The notes under the pieces are model-generated. The model was not told the DNA's origin and searched no databases. It worked only from the letters and a program-made list of their open reading frames with translations. From Spartobacteria bacterium (lineage in GTDB: Bacteria; Verrucomicrobiota; Verrucomicrobiia; Chthoniobacterales; UBA10450), in assembly GCA_003169695.1 (NCBI GenBank), contig PNAS01000013.1:186514-250513 (forward strand): a stretch of DNA of 64,000 bases. The letters are read 5' to 3'. A program made the position numbers and the translations under genes. Shown in pieces: positions 34,608 through 43,219 of this stretch; position 1 is the stretch's first letter, and each line of letters opens with the position of its first letter.

Positions 34608-36149
34608 ATGGAAGTCCCTTTTGTGATCTTCGTGATCTTCGGTGGCGCGGGCGACCTCACCTGGCGCAAACTCGTGCCGTCGCTATTCGATCTACACCGG
34701 GACGGACGGATGCCAAAGAAGTTTGCGATCATAGCCATGGATCGCGCCCAGTTCCGCGATGCGGAGTTACACAAACACTTCCTCGACGGCGTAAAACGGT
34801 TCTCGCGGAAAGGGAAGGTGAAAAGCGCGGACTGGAAAAACTTCGCCAGACACGTCACCTATCAACAGGGAGATTTTAAAGACCCGGCCACCTACTCGAA
34901 TCTGGCGAAGAGTTGCGCTAAACTGGATAAGGATTGGAAGATAAAAGCCGGCCACATTTTTCACATGGCCACTCCGCCGGTGATGGTCGGGATCATTCCG
35001 AAGATGCTGGCCGATGCTGGACTTAATCGGGATCGAGTGTGCGCTCGGCTTGTGGTGGAAAAGCCACTTGGTCATGACTTGGATTCAGCGCGGACGCTGA
35101 ATCGCACAATCACGGAGAGCTTTCATGAATCGCAGATTTTCCGCATCGACCATTACCTCGGTAAAGAGACGGTCCAGAACATTCTGGCGTTTCGGTTTGC
35201 CAACCCGCTCTTCGAGCCGATTTGGAACCGGCGTTACGTGGACTACGTCACCATTACCGTGGCTGAAGAGGTGGGAGTAGAGCATCGCGGCGGTTATTAC
35301 GACCACGCCGGCGCCCTGCGCGACATGGTGCAGAATCACCTGATGCAGCTTCTGTGTCTCGTGGCCATGGAACCGATGGTTTCCTTCAATGCGGATGAGA
35401 TTCGCAACAAGAAAGTTGATGTTCTCCGCGCTGTGCGGCCGGTTTCGCATAGAGCGGTTCAGCAGTGCGCCGTGCGCGGGCAGTATGGCAAAGGCCGCTT
35501 CGATGGCAAGAAAGTGCGCGGTTACCGTCAGGAAAATGATGTTTCACCTCACTCAAAAACAGAAACATTTGCGGCCTTAAAGTTATTCGTAGACAACTGG
35601 CGCTGGCAGTGTGTTCCATTTTATCTGCGAACGGGCAAATGCCTGCCCCGGCAGGTTTCGGAAGTTACTGTCCATTTCCGCGGGGTGCCTCATCAGTCTT
35701 TTCCTCCTGACGCATCCCGCCGTTGGGATCTTTCTCGACTCGTCCTGTCGATCCAACCCGAGGAAGGCATCGTCTTGGGCTTTCAGGCAAAGTATCCAGG
35801 GCCAAGGATGCTCCTGCGACCGGTGGATATGCGCTTCAACTATGAGGAGAGTTTTGCCGTCCCATCACCGGACGCATACGAGACTTTGCTCTGGGATGTG
35901 ATGAACAATGATCCGACCTTATTCATGCGGGCCGACCAGATCGAGGCGGCGTGGCAGCTTCTGATGCCCGTGCTGGAGGTATGGGCAGAAACCAGTCCCC
36001 GCAATTTTCCCAATTACGCGGCAGCCACTTGGGGACCGGCAGCGGCGGATCTGCTGATGACGCGAGACGGACGTAATTGGCCTTTGCCTATTTCATTGGC
36101 GGCTCAAGAGAAAAAGAAAACGAGCCATGGGCGTCGTTTGCTTCTGTGA
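34608..36149 (+). CDS. zwf: Glucose-6-phosphate 1-dehydrogenase
   Basis: The 513-residue enzyme carries out the first step of the oxidative pentose phosphate pathway. Diagnostic segments are FVIFVIFGGAGDLTWRKLVP (dinucleotide loop), VEKPLGHDLDSA, RIDHYLGKETVQNILAFRFA with the substrate-binding and catalytic His, and QNHLMQLLCLVAMEP. The C-terminal domain is complete. It begins 6 bp after gnd. Its stop TGA overlaps the GTG start of the following glucokinase gene. The dinucleotide loop reads GAGDLTWRKL, with the Arg that normally favours NADP. Confidence 0.95.
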   Translation: MEVPFVIFVIFGGAGDLTWRKLVPSLFDLHRDGRMPKKFAIIAMDRAQFRDAELHKHFLDGVKRFSRKGKVKSADWKNFARHVTYQQGDFKDPATYSNLAKSCAKLDKDWKIKAGHIFHMATPPVMVGIIPKMLADAGLNRDRVCARLVVEKPLGHDLDSARTLNRTITESFHESQIFRIDHYLGKETVQNILAFRFANPLFEPIWNRRYVDYVTITVAEEVGVEHRGGYYDHAGALRDMVQNHLMQLLCLVAMEPMVSFNADEIRNKKVDVLRAVRPVSHRAVQQCAVRGQYGKGRFDGKKVRGYRQENDVSPHSKTETFAALKLFVDNWRWQCVPFYLRTGKCLPRQVSEVTVHFRGVPHQSFPPDASRRWDLSRLVLSIQPEEGIVLGFQAKYPGPRMLLRPVDMRFNYEESFAVPSPDAYETLLWDVMNNDPTLFMRADQIEAAWQLLMPVLEVWAETSPRNFPNYAAATWGPAAADLLMTRDGRNWPLPISLAAQEKKKTSHGRRLLL

Positions 36150-37045
36150 AAAAAGCTTTCCATTCACCCAATGTACCGTCGGTGACGGGTAGCCGGCGCA
36201 CGGCGACTCCTGGTGCGCGCTCCGATTCGAACCGCCAGCCTCAATCGCAACGCATACGAACACTGGCCATCGACGTGGGCGGCACCGGACTCAAAGCGTC
36301 AGTCCTCGATGCACGGGGGAGGATGATCGTGGATGGCGTATGGGTTGATACACCGTATCCCTGCCCTCCAAAGGTTCTCGTAAAAGCGCTCGTTGACCTG
36401 GTGAAACCGCTTCCGGCATTCGACCGCGTCTCGGTTGGGTTCCCCGGCTATGTTCGCAATGACAAAGTCATTACCGCACCCCACTTCGGTGACGATATCT
36501 GGCACGGATTCGATTTGGTAGAAGCGCTCAAAGCGAAATTCGGCAAGCCGGTTCGCCTGCTCAACGATGCCGATATGCAGGGACTCGCGGCGATTGACGG
36601 CAAGGGGCTCGAACTCGTCGTTACGCTTGGCACTGGCGTGGGCACGGGGTTGTTTCGTGACGGCGAACTCATGCCGCATTTAGAACTGGCACATCATCCG
36701 GTGCACAAGGGAAAGGACTACAACGAATACCTTGGTAAAAAAGCGCTGGAGAAAATGGGTAAAAAGAAGTGGAACCGCCGCGTGCGGCGCGTGATTGGAA
36801 TTTTGCACGATCTCTTCCATCCCGACAAAATCTATATTGGTGGTGGGAACGCCAGAAACATCACCTTCAAGTTGAACGCCCACGTCCAACTCGTCTCCAA
36901 TCAGGACGGCATCCTCGGTGGGTTCATGTTGTGGGAACCGATGCGGAAAGCCCGTTTAGACGTGAGCCGAAAAGTCAATTCGAGGAAGCGAACGAGCAGA
37001 GGCCAACTAATAAGAATGAAGGACTATCATGAATATCAAGCTTGA
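36146..37045 (+). CDS. ppgK: Polyphosphate glucokinase (ROK family)
   Basis: The preferred start is GTG 36146, which overlaps the zwf stop as GTGA and gives 299 residues; the open frame extends to 36077. After a basic linker the ROK fold begins with TLAIDVGGTGLKASVLDARG, followed by VGFPGYV, LLNDADMQGLAAI (catalytic Asp), LVVTLGTGVGTGLF and HPDKIYIGGGNARNI. The family phosphorylates glucose to glucose 6-phosphate with polyphosphate or ATP. Placement after zwf fits a supply role. The zinc-binding Cys cluster of classical ROK proteins is absent, as expected for PpgK. Confidence 0.85.
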   Translation: MKKAFHSPNVPSVTGSRRTATPGARSDSNRQPQSQRIRTLAIDVGGTGLKASVLDARGRMIVDGVWVDTPYPCPPKVLVKALVDLVKPLPAFDRVSVGFPGYVRNDKVITAPHFGDDIWHGFDLVEALKAKFGKPVRLLNDADMQGLAAIDGKGLELVVTLGTGVGTGLFRDGELMPHLELAHHPVHKGKDYNEYLGKKALEKMGKKKWNRRVRRVIGILHDLFHPDKIYIGGGNARNITFKLNAHVQLVSNQDGILGGFMLWEPMRKARLDVSRKVNSRKRTSRGQLIRMKDYHEYQA

Positions 37046-37811
37046 AGGTAAACGCGCGCTCGTCACGGGCGGCAATTCCGGCATCGGTGCGGCGATTGCG
37101 CTTGGTCTTGCCGATGCTGGCGCAAAAGTCGCGATCAACTACGTGGCCCATTCGGAGGCCGCGGACGGGCTCGTGCAGACTATCAAACAGAAGCATGGCG
37201 AAGCGATCTCCATTCAAGCGGACGTTTCCGATCCCAGCGCGGTCGAGGATCTGTTCCGGCAGATCGATGTGGCGTGGAGCGGGATCGATATTCTTATCAA
37301 CAACGCCGGCATTGACGGCGACCGCGCCTTGGGGTGGGAAGCCGATATCGTAGTATGGCGAAAAGTGATCGAGATTAATTTGTTTGGAGCCTTCTACTGC
37401 GCCCGCGAAGCTCTGAAGCGCATGGTGTCTCAGAAAAGCGGCGTCGTGCTGAGCACGAGTTCGGTGCACGAAGAAATCGCGTGGTCCGGATACAGCGCCT
37501 ATGCGGCCAGCAAGGCCGCCGTCAGCATGCTGACCAAGACCCTGGCCCAGGAAGCGGCGCCGTACGGAGTGCGCGTGCTGGCGGTGGGCCCCGGGGCAAT
37601 CAAAACATCGATCAACCGCTCCGTCTGGAGCGATCCAAAGAGCTTACAAGACTTGCTGGGAAAAATCCCGCTCCACCGGATAGGAGAGCCTGAAGAGATC
37701 GCTCAAATGGTGGTGGTGCTCGTTTCGGACGTTGCCTCCTATGTGACCGGACGTACGGTTTTCGTAGATGGCGGCATGACGGATTATCCCTCTTTCGCTC
37801 ATGGCGGCTAA
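37029..37811 (+). CDS. SDR-family glucose 1-dehydrogenase-like oxidoreductase
   Basis: The 260-residue protein shows the SDR cofactor motif TGGNSGIG (residues 14-21), NNAGI, and the catalytic set S-Y-K in STSSVHEEIAWSGYSAYAAS K. The pattern with AINYV..S...A after the second strand, and Asn-Tyr instead of an acidic residue, points to NADP use. The best matching subgroup is bacterial glucose 1-dehydrogenase, but other sugar or polyol substrates are possible. The ATG overlaps the glucokinase gene by 17 bp. With glucokinase and Zwf it would offer a second oxidative entry for glucose. Confidence 0.85.
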   Translation: MNIKLEGKRALVTGGNSGIGAAIALGLADAGAKVAINYVAHSEAADGLVQTIKQKHGEAISIQADVSDPSAVEDLFRQIDVAWSGIDILINNAGIDGDRALGWEADIVVWRKVIEINLFGAFYCAREALKRMVSQKSGVVLSTSSVHEEIAWSGYSAYAASKAAVSMLTKTLAQEAAPYGVRVLAVGPGAIKTSINRSVWSDPKSLQDLLGKIPLHRIGEPEEIAQMVVVLVSDVASYVTGRTVFVDGGMTDYPSFAHGG

Positions 37812-38496
37812 TCGCGGCGTTGTGACGCCGAGCAATCCCGAAGTGAGCGTACTAGGAACCAACACCAAAACCGCGGGAGCGGCAGAGACGAAAATACCAG
37901 CAGGAGAATCTTCGGCCATCGTGCTGACAATCGGCCATTCTACGCGCACGCTCGCTGAATTCATCCGCCTGCTTCAAGCGCACGCTATATCTCGTGTAGT
38001 AGATGTGCGGACGATGCCGCGCTCCCGGCACAACCCACAGTTCAACCAGGATTCGTTGCCGGATTCATTGAAGAAAGCCGGGTTGGGATACCTTCACACG
38101 CCGGGACTAGGCGGCCTGCGTCATGCAAAGCCCGATTCGCTCAACATGGGCTGGCGAAATGCCTCCTTTCGAGGCTATGCGGATTACATGCAGACGCCCG
38201 AGTTTGCGAAGAGCCTCGAAGAATTGATCCAGTTGGCCAAGCAGGAACGGATCGCAATCATGTGCGCCGAAGCGGTGCCATGGCGCTGTCATCGCTCGCT
38301 GATAGCAGATGCCTTGCTGGTGCGCGGAATCCGCGCGGAGGACATCATGAGTCCAACTCGCCGCCAGGTTCATACTCTTACTCCTTTCGCCAAAGTCCGG
38401 GGCACAACGATCACATACCCGTCCGAGGTCTCACGAAGTAATCCGAAGAAGCCGTCGGCCAAACGCTCGGGACCACGACCAATCAAAGCAACCTGA
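37801..38496 (+). CDS. DUF488 family protein
   Basis: The 231-residue protein has a disordered first 35 residues and then the DUF488 core: TIGHSTRTLAEFIRLLQAH, VVDVRTMPRSRHNPQFN, GYLHTPGLGGLR and IMCAEAVPWRCHRSLIADAL. The conserved C-A-E..P..CHR motif contains two Cys and suggests metal or redox chemistry, but no activity has been proven for the family. It overlaps the SDR gene by 11 bp. A second, shorter DUF488 member (YeaO type) lies at 42821. Confidence 0.85.
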   Translation: MAANRGVVTPSNPEVSVLGTNTKTAGAAETKIPAGESSAIVLTIGHSTRTLAEFIRLLQAHAISRVVDVRTMPRSRHNPQFNQDSLPDSLKKAGLGYLHTPGLGGLRHAKPDSLNMGWRNASFRGYADYMQTPEFAKSLEELIQLAKQERIAIMCAEAVPWRCHRSLIADALLVRGIRAEDIMSPTRRQVHTLTPFAKVRGTTITYPSEVSRSNPKKPSAKRSGPRPIKAT

Positions 38497-38519
38497 TTCA
38501 GACTAGAGCCCATTCTTTC

Positions 38520-40187
38520 ATGCAGGCATTCGACGAAGTCCATCGAGCTATCCACCATCCGCCGGATCGCCGCTTTCGTGTCTGGATAAATCCCTGGCTC
38601 ATTGTTGCATTTGCAGTTTTCGCTCTCGCTCCAGTGGCGATTGCGTGGGGACAATATCTGATTGCCGGGCTTCCAGCGCAGACTTTCCTGCCGCCAACCA
38701 ATTTGGACAATCCTCCGACCGCGCATGGTTTCCCCGCGTGGTTGCGACTGACCCACTTTGTGAACTTCTTTTTTCTAATACTCCTTGTCCGCAGCGGACT
38801 TTCCATTTTGATGGATCACCCGCGACTTTATTGGAACCGTGATTGCACGCCGAACTCGGAGTGGATGCGGTTTACGCCGCTCGAAGTTCCTACCGACCGC
38901 GAGTGGACTGCGAAGGAGGACGCCCGTTACATTTCTCCGTGGTTGGCCTTGCCCGGGTATCGGCACACCGTGGGCATGGCGCGCTCGTGGCATTTTCTCT
39001 CGGTTTACGGATTCGTTCTCAACGGCTTCATTTTTGTCGCGTTGCTTTTCTTCACTGACCAATGGAAGCGCTTGGTTCCGACCTCATGGGAAATCGTTCC
39101 CGGCGCTTGGCGAGCTTTTGTCTATTACGCCACCTTCCATATGCCGATGGAACCTAACGGCTTCTATCAATTCAATCCATTGCAACAGCTTTCATACTTC
39201 ACTGTCATTTTCGTCATGGCACCGTTGTCCGTGTTGACCGGAATAGCGATGTCCCCGGCGATTGATAATCGGTTCCCTTTTTTCCCTAAGCTCTTCGGGA
39301 GCAGGCAGGGAGCACGGTCCATCCATTTTATTTTGCTGATTGGTTACCTATGCTTTCTGGCGGTGCATGTGGGCTTGGTCGCCGTCACTGGATTTGTCAG
39401 AAACATGAACCACATCGTAACGGGGCGTGATGACGCGCACCTAGTCGGGATGATTCTCGGTCTGATTGCCATAGGCCTCGTAGTGCTTTCCTGGGTCCTC
39501 TTTCACTTTATCGCATGGAAATATCCTCGTACCATGCAGCATTTACATGAAGCCATCGACGGGCTATTTCACTGGAATGCGTTGAGCCGTCTCAAGCCAA
39601 ATGAACGCTATACTGAAGAGGACATCTCCCCTTTCTTCTGGCCGAATGGGAAGTTGCCGACTTCCAACAAATGGAAGCAACTCGCGGCGAATGGATTCCA
39701 GGATTACAAATTGAAGATTGGTGGTCTGGTGGAAAATCCGCTCGAGCTTTCACTTGAGGAACTTCGCGCGCAGGGCAAGGAAGAATACATCTCCACGCAT
39801 CATTGCATCCAAGGCTGGTCGGGAGTCGCGCAATGGGGCGGGCTTCCGTTCAAACGGTTGATCGAGATCGCCAGACCCAAGCCCGAAGCAAGAGTCGTGG
39901 CTTTCTATTCCTACGGCGATGCGTTGTACGGTGGAGAATACTATGACACACAAAGGATTAAAACGGCGCTCAAAGCGAAATGTTTGCTCGCCTATGAGAT
40001 GAACCATGCTCCGGTGCCTGAAGAATATGGCGCTCCGCTTCGACTGCGCGTTGAAAATCAGCTCGGCTACAAAATGGTGAAGTGGATAGAACGCATTGAA
40101 TTCGTCGAAACGGAGAAGGCTCTTGGCAAGGGAGAAGGGGGCAAAAACGAGGATGATGAATACTTTGACATTCTTCCCAACATTTGA
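38520..40187 (+). CDS. Membrane molybdopterin oxidoreductase: cytochrome b561-like plus sulfite-oxidase-like domain
   Basis: The 555-residue protein joins two modules. Residues about 20-350 hold five to six membrane helices with His residues suited to heme b (LTHFVNFFFLILLVRSG, MARSWHFLSVYGFVLNG, AVHVGLVAVTGFVRNMNH), as in the cytochrome b561/NapC-like oxidoreductase family. Residues 390-540 form a sulfite-oxidase-type molybdopterin domain with the Mo-ligand Cys in THHCIQGWSGVAQWGG and the segments YSYGDALYGGEYYD and PLRLRVENQLGYKMVKW. It resembles MsrPQ-like (YedYZ) systems in one chain and probably passes electrons between quinol and an exported substrate. No Tat signal is visible. Substrate unknown. 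Confidence 0.88.
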   Translation: MQAFDEVHRAIHHPPDRRFRVWINPWLIVAFAVFALAPVAIAWGQYLIAGLPAQTFLPPTNLDNPPTAHGFPAWLRLTHFVNFFFLILLVRSGLSILMDHPRLYWNRDCTPNSEWMRFTPLEVPTDREWTAKEDARYISPWLALPGYRHTVGMARSWHFLSVYGFVLNGFIFVALLFFTDQWKRLVPTSWEIVPGAWRAFVYYATFHMPMEPNGFYQFNPLQQLSYFTVIFVMAPLSVLTGIAMSPAIDNRFPFFPKLFGSRQGARSIHFILLIGYLCFLAVHVGLVAVTGFVRNMNHIVTGRDDAHLVGMILGLIAIGLVVLSWVLFHFIAWKYPRTMQHLHEAIDGLFHWNALSRLKPNERYTEEDISPFFWPNGKLPTSNKWKQLAANGFQDYKLKIGGLVENPLELSLEELRAQGKEEYISTHHCIQGWSGVAQWGGLPFKRLIEIARPKPEARVVAFYSYGDALYGGEYYDTQRIKTALKAKCLLAYEMNHAPVPEEYGAPLRLRVENQLGYKMVKWIERIEFVETEKALGKGEGGKNEDDEYFDILPNI

Positions 40188-40220
40188 GGTGCCCTGCTCA
40201 CACACATTCACGCCTACGAT

Positions 40221-40748
40221 ATGATCGCGTACAAAATCTCTAAGAATGCGAGCATACTCTTTGTAGGCATCAATCCGCATCCCGGTTCCTATCGGCGCGG
40301 CGTGCCCTTTTCGAACAACAAGATGTTTTGGTATCTGCTTAACCGGGCCGGGCTGCTGAATGAAGTTGAAAGCGATCTCAGAGGTGACGAATCGCTCAAG
40401 CACATCTATGACAAAAAGTTCCTGCCGGAATACGGGTTGAATTTTGTGAATCTGGTGGATCGGCCCACTATAGACGTGACTGAACTTAAAAAAGGGGAGG
40501 AGCAGGCAGGTATAAGACGGGCGTTAAGAATCATTCGGACTTACAGGCCAAAAGTGGTTTGCTTCATCGGAAAGATTGCGTTCAACATATTTTACAGCAG
40601 CCGAAAATGCGATTGGGGCTGGCAGACGAAGATCGGCGACGCGAGAGTTTACCTGATGCATTTCCCGATCCGGGGCCCGGCGGCGATCCGCGTGAAAGAA
40701 CTTAGGGAAGTGAAGAGTGCCAGTGTCGGCACGTTTGATGTGAGCTAG
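40221..40748 (+). CDS. Uracil-DNA glycosylase-fold (Mug/TDG-like) protein
   Basis: The 175-residue protein opens with ASILFVGINPHPGSYRRGVPF, in which GINPxPxS is motif 1 of the Mug/TDG branch of the UDG superfamily. PKVVCFIGKIAFNIF is the central strand-helix, and the second motif is the YLMHFPIRGPAAIRVKELRE segment in place of the usual H-P-S-P-S. Mug-type enzymes remove mispaired uracil or thymine bases. The divergent second motif leaves substrate and activity open. The gene stands 33 bp after the Mo-oxidoreductase, which may only reflect shared transcription. Confidence 0.75.
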   Translation: MIAYKISKNASILFVGINPHPGSYRRGVPFSNNKMFWYLLNRAGLLNEVESDLRGDESLKHIYDKKFLPEYGLNFVNLVDRPTIDVTELKKGEEQAGIRRALRIIRTYRPKVVCFIGKIAFNIFYSSRKCDWGWQTKIGDARVYLMHFPIRGPAAIRVKELREVKSASVGTFDVS

Positions 40749-40770
40749 CGCCGAGTTCAATCTCTGAACT

Positions 40771-41526
40771 ATGAACTTTCTCCTAAAGGTCTGGCGGCAG
40801 GCGAATCCGAAGATCGAGGGGAAAATGGTCGATTACGAAGCGGCGAACATTTCCCCGAACACTTCGCTCCTCGAGATGCTTGATGTAGTTAACGAGCAAC
40901 TTGTCGAGCGCGGTGAAGAACCGATCGCTTTTGATTCGGACTGCCGGGAGGGCATCTGCGGGGTGTGCTCACTGACCATCAACGGCGAAGCGCACGGGTC
41001 CGATCATCCCAGCGCAGTGTGCGAGCTTTACATGCGGCGGTTCAAAAATGGCGACACAATTTACGTGGAGCCATTTCGTGCGAAAGCGTTCCCGATCATC
41101 AAGGACCTTGTCGTGGATCGCAGTGCGCTTGATCGGGTCGTGCAAGCCGGAGGATTTATTTCTGCTCGGACCGGCTCCGCACCCGAAGCAAACTCCATTC
41201 TCGTGCCAAAGAAGGATGCCGACCTGGCCATGGAAGCAGCAGCTTGCATTGGTTGCGGCGCTTGTGTGGCAGCGTGTCCAAATGCTTCAGCGATGTTATT
41301 TACCGGCGCAAAAGTTTCGCACCTCGCATTACTGCCCCAAGGCGCGCCGGAACACCGTCGCCGCGTCCTGAGCATGGTCCGCGCGATGGACGCCGAAGGT
41401 TTCGGGAATTGCACAAACATTTACGAATGCGTTGCGGTCTGTCCGGCAGACATCAGCGGGAGCGTCATGGCAAAGATGTATCGCGAATACGCAGTCGCGA
41501 CCTTACTCGAAGAGGTGGCTGACTAA
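40771..41526 (+). CDS. sdhB: Succinate dehydrogenase/fumarate reductase iron-sulfur subunit
   Basis: The 251-residue protein carries the plant-type 2Fe-2S motif CREGICGVC with its fourth Cys in SAVCELYM, and the bacterial ferredoxin-like half with CIGCGACVAACPNA and CTNIYECVAVCP for the 4Fe-4S and 3Fe-4S clusters. It is the FrdB/SdhB subunit of complex II, of the shorter Bacteroidetes-like form. The flavoprotein and membrane-anchor genes are not adjacent, so this is an orphan subunit in the window. It might serve an sdhAC encoded elsewhere or a different electron-transfer partner. It begins 22 bp after the UDG-like gene. Confidence 0.9.
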   Translation: MNFLLKVWRQANPKIEGKMVDYEAANISPNTSLLEMLDVVNEQLVERGEEPIAFDSDCREGICGVCSLTINGEAHGSDHPSAVCELYMRRFKNGDTIYVEPFRAKAFPIIKDLVVDRSALDRVVQAGGFISARTGSAPEANSILVPKKDADLAMEAAACIGCGACVAACPNASAMLFTGAKVSHLALLPQGAPEHRRRVLSMVRAMDAEGFGNCTNIYECVAVCPADISGSVMAKMYREYAVATLLEEVAD

Positions 41527-41642
41527 CGGCGTCAAATGCGATCGGAAGCGATGCACGGATTCTGGATTTGAAACGAATAGCCCGAGCAGGCTCGAATAAA
41601 CTAGAAGCGCGGAAACACGCTTTTCGAGTCGTCGCCATCTGC

Positions 41643-41717
41643 GCGTGAAAAGCAACAGGATCACTGGGGCGAAGCCGCACGAGCTGCAAAAGCTGCTGCA
41701 AAAACACCTGGGCGCAG
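41643..41717 (+). pseudogene. 3' remnant of a second Crp/Fnr gene
   Basis: The frame at 41643 reads KSNRITGAKPHELQKLLQKH LG, matching the end of the intact regulator (KRNMITVAKPLELQKLLQEHLG). The original stop codon is lost and nothing of the barrel or HTH remains upstream. Confidence 0.8.
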
Positions 41718-41883
41718 GCGGTAATTGTTCGCGCGGTAACTTGCTCTTCCGAGTCCGCAATTGCCACTTTCGGTAACATTTTCGCCGCGAGGAAGAGCAT
41801 CAACGCCCGCTCACAGACAGGCACTCCAGACACAGAATCGGATTATGCACAACCGCCGCACCTCGTTTTCTCTGCCGCATACC

Positions 41884-41897
41884 TTGATATAGATCAA
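41884..41897. promoter_or_regulatory. FNR-type box TTGAT-ATAG-ATCAA, second copy
   Basis: Identical to 23521-23534. It lies 190 bp upstream of the flavin reductase start at 42087. The core is unchanged although the surrounding duplication has diverged, which suggests it is still used. Confidence 0.7.
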
Positions 41898-42086
41898 TGT
41901 TTTCGGGAATCGAGTTTGCAAGGAACATGCGCGGGCGGAGCGTGGCTTTACGGATTCCATGTAGGCTCTTTGCGAGATCGAACCACCCGGATACATCGAA
42001 ACGTTCGTGGATGAGCCGGGCGAGGAGGACCTGCTTATTTCAAACCAGATAGCCGCTTAGCGAGAGAAGATTAGGAGAACTGTCCT

Positions 42087-42809
42087 ATGCCAATCTACAA
42101 AGTTAAATTGAAGGGCCGAGAGGAGATCGCTGCTGGAACAATGGCATTTCATTTCAAAAAGCCGGAGGGATTTGCCTATAAGGCTGGCCAATTCGCCGAT
42201 TACACTCTGATCAACCCCTCTGAAATTGACGCGGAAGGCAACACACGAGGGTTTACTTTGGCGAGCGCTCCTTACGAAAACGATCTAATGTTGGCGACAC
42301 GGATGCGTGACACGGCGTTCAAGCGGGTATTAAAACAAATTGCGCTCGGCACGGAGCTCACGCTGGACGCTCCTTACGGGTCCTTCACGCTCCACGACAA
42401 TACGCAAATCCCAGCCGTCTTTCTCACGGGTGGCATCGGTGTGACACCGGTGCGGAGCATCGTGTTGCAAGCTATTCGCGACCGGGTAGCGCACCGGCTT
42501 TTTGTCTTTGATTCCAACAAGAGACCGGAGGATGCGGCCTTTCTGGACGAGTTAATGAAACCACACGAGAAAAACCCGCATTACACCTTTGTCGGCACAA
42601 TGACCGAGATGGAAAAATCAAGCCGGGAGTGGCATGGGGAAACGGGACTCATCAGCAAAGCAATGCTTTCGAAATACATCAATGATTTGGCGCTTCCCAT
42701 TTACTACATTGCTGGCCCGCGAGGAATGGTAGCTGCGATGCGTAAGACATTGAGCGAATCAGGAGTCAACGATGACAATATTCGCATTGAGGAGTTTTCA
42801 GGCTACTGA
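42087..42809 (+). CDS. Ferredoxin-NADP reductase-type flavoprotein
   Basis: The 240-residue protein has the FAD domain (FHFKKPEGFAYKAGQFADYT, RGFTLASAPYENDLMLATRM) and the NAD(P) domain (VFLTGGIGVTPVRSIVLQAI, YYIAGPRGMVAAMRKTL). The R-x-[FY]-T/S-[LI]-A-S pattern binds the flavin. There is no ferredoxin or membrane extension, so it is a stand-alone reductase that would pass electrons between NAD(P)H and a partner such as a ferredoxin, cytochrome b or molybdoenzyme. ATG 42087 has AGGAG 10 bp upstream. The FNR-type box in its leader suggests control by the Crp/Fnr regulator. Confidence 0.88.
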   Translation: MPIYKVKLKGREEIAAGTMAFHFKKPEGFAYKAGQFADYTLINPSEIDAEGNTRGFTLASAPYENDLMLATRMRDTAFKRVLKQIALGTELTLDAPYGSFTLHDNTQIPAVFLTGGIGVTPVRSIVLQAIRDRVAHRLFVFDSNKRPEDAAFLDELMKPHEKNPHYTFVGTMTEMEKSSREWHGETGLISKAMLSKYINDLALPIYYIAGPRGMVAAMRKTLSESGVNDDNIRIEEFSGY

Positions 42810-42820
42810 GGTCGAGCCGA

Positions 42821-43189
42821 GTGAGACATGAACTAAAAATCAAGAGGGTATATGAAAAACCGGACAAGAGTGATGGCAGGCGCATTCTGGTGGACAGGCT
42901 CTGGCCGCGAGGTTTGACAAAAGAAAAGGCAAAGGTTGATCTGTGGCTGAAAGACATTGCTCCGAGCACGGAGCTTCGGAAATGGTTCGGGCACGATCCG
43001 AAGAAGTGGCGAAGCTTCCGCGGACGTTATCAAACAGAGCTCAAACAGCACGCCGGTCCGCTCAAGTTGTTAAAGAGCAAGGCTAAAGAAGGACCCGTCA
43101 CTCTGGTCTATGGAGCTCGCGATCAAGAGCACAATGAGGCGGTTTTCCTAAAGCAGTTGCTTCAGAGGACTGACTCTTTTTCGAAATAG
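42821..43189 (+). CDS. DUF488 (YeaO-like) protein
   Basis: The 122-residue basic protein shows the family signature KRVYEKPDKSDGRRILVDRL WPRGLTKEKA, then DLWLKDIAPSTELRKWFGHD and a second half ending TLVYGARDQEHNEA. The start is GTG 42821, 11 bp after the reductase stop, which fits cotranscription. The conserved W-P-R-G motif is of unknown function; homologues are often linked to stress or nitrogen-oxide genes. It is a separate subfamily from the protein at 37801. Confidence 0.88.
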   Translation: MRHELKIKRVYEKPDKSDGRRILVDRLWPRGLTKEKAKVDLWLKDIAPSTELRKWFGHDPKKWRSFRGRYQTELKQHAGPLKLLKSKAKEGPVTLVYGARDQEHNEAVFLKQLLQRTDSFSK

Positions 43190-43219
43190 CACGTCGCATA
43201 TAACGCGTTATCCTAACGA

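Larger units (their letters stand above)
41643..41975 (+). repeat. About 330-bp duplication, copy B
   Basis: Same order and orientation as 23295-23620, including the decayed end of a Crp/Fnr gene, the TTGATATAGATCAA box and the GC-rich stretch after it. Confidence 0.8.
41527..42086. other. Duplicated promoter region between sdhB and the flavin reductase
   Basis: 560 bp without an intact gene. It contains the Crp/Fnr gene remnant and FNR-type box described separately, and is otherwise a diverged copy of the 23.3-23.6 kb region. Confidence 0.6.
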
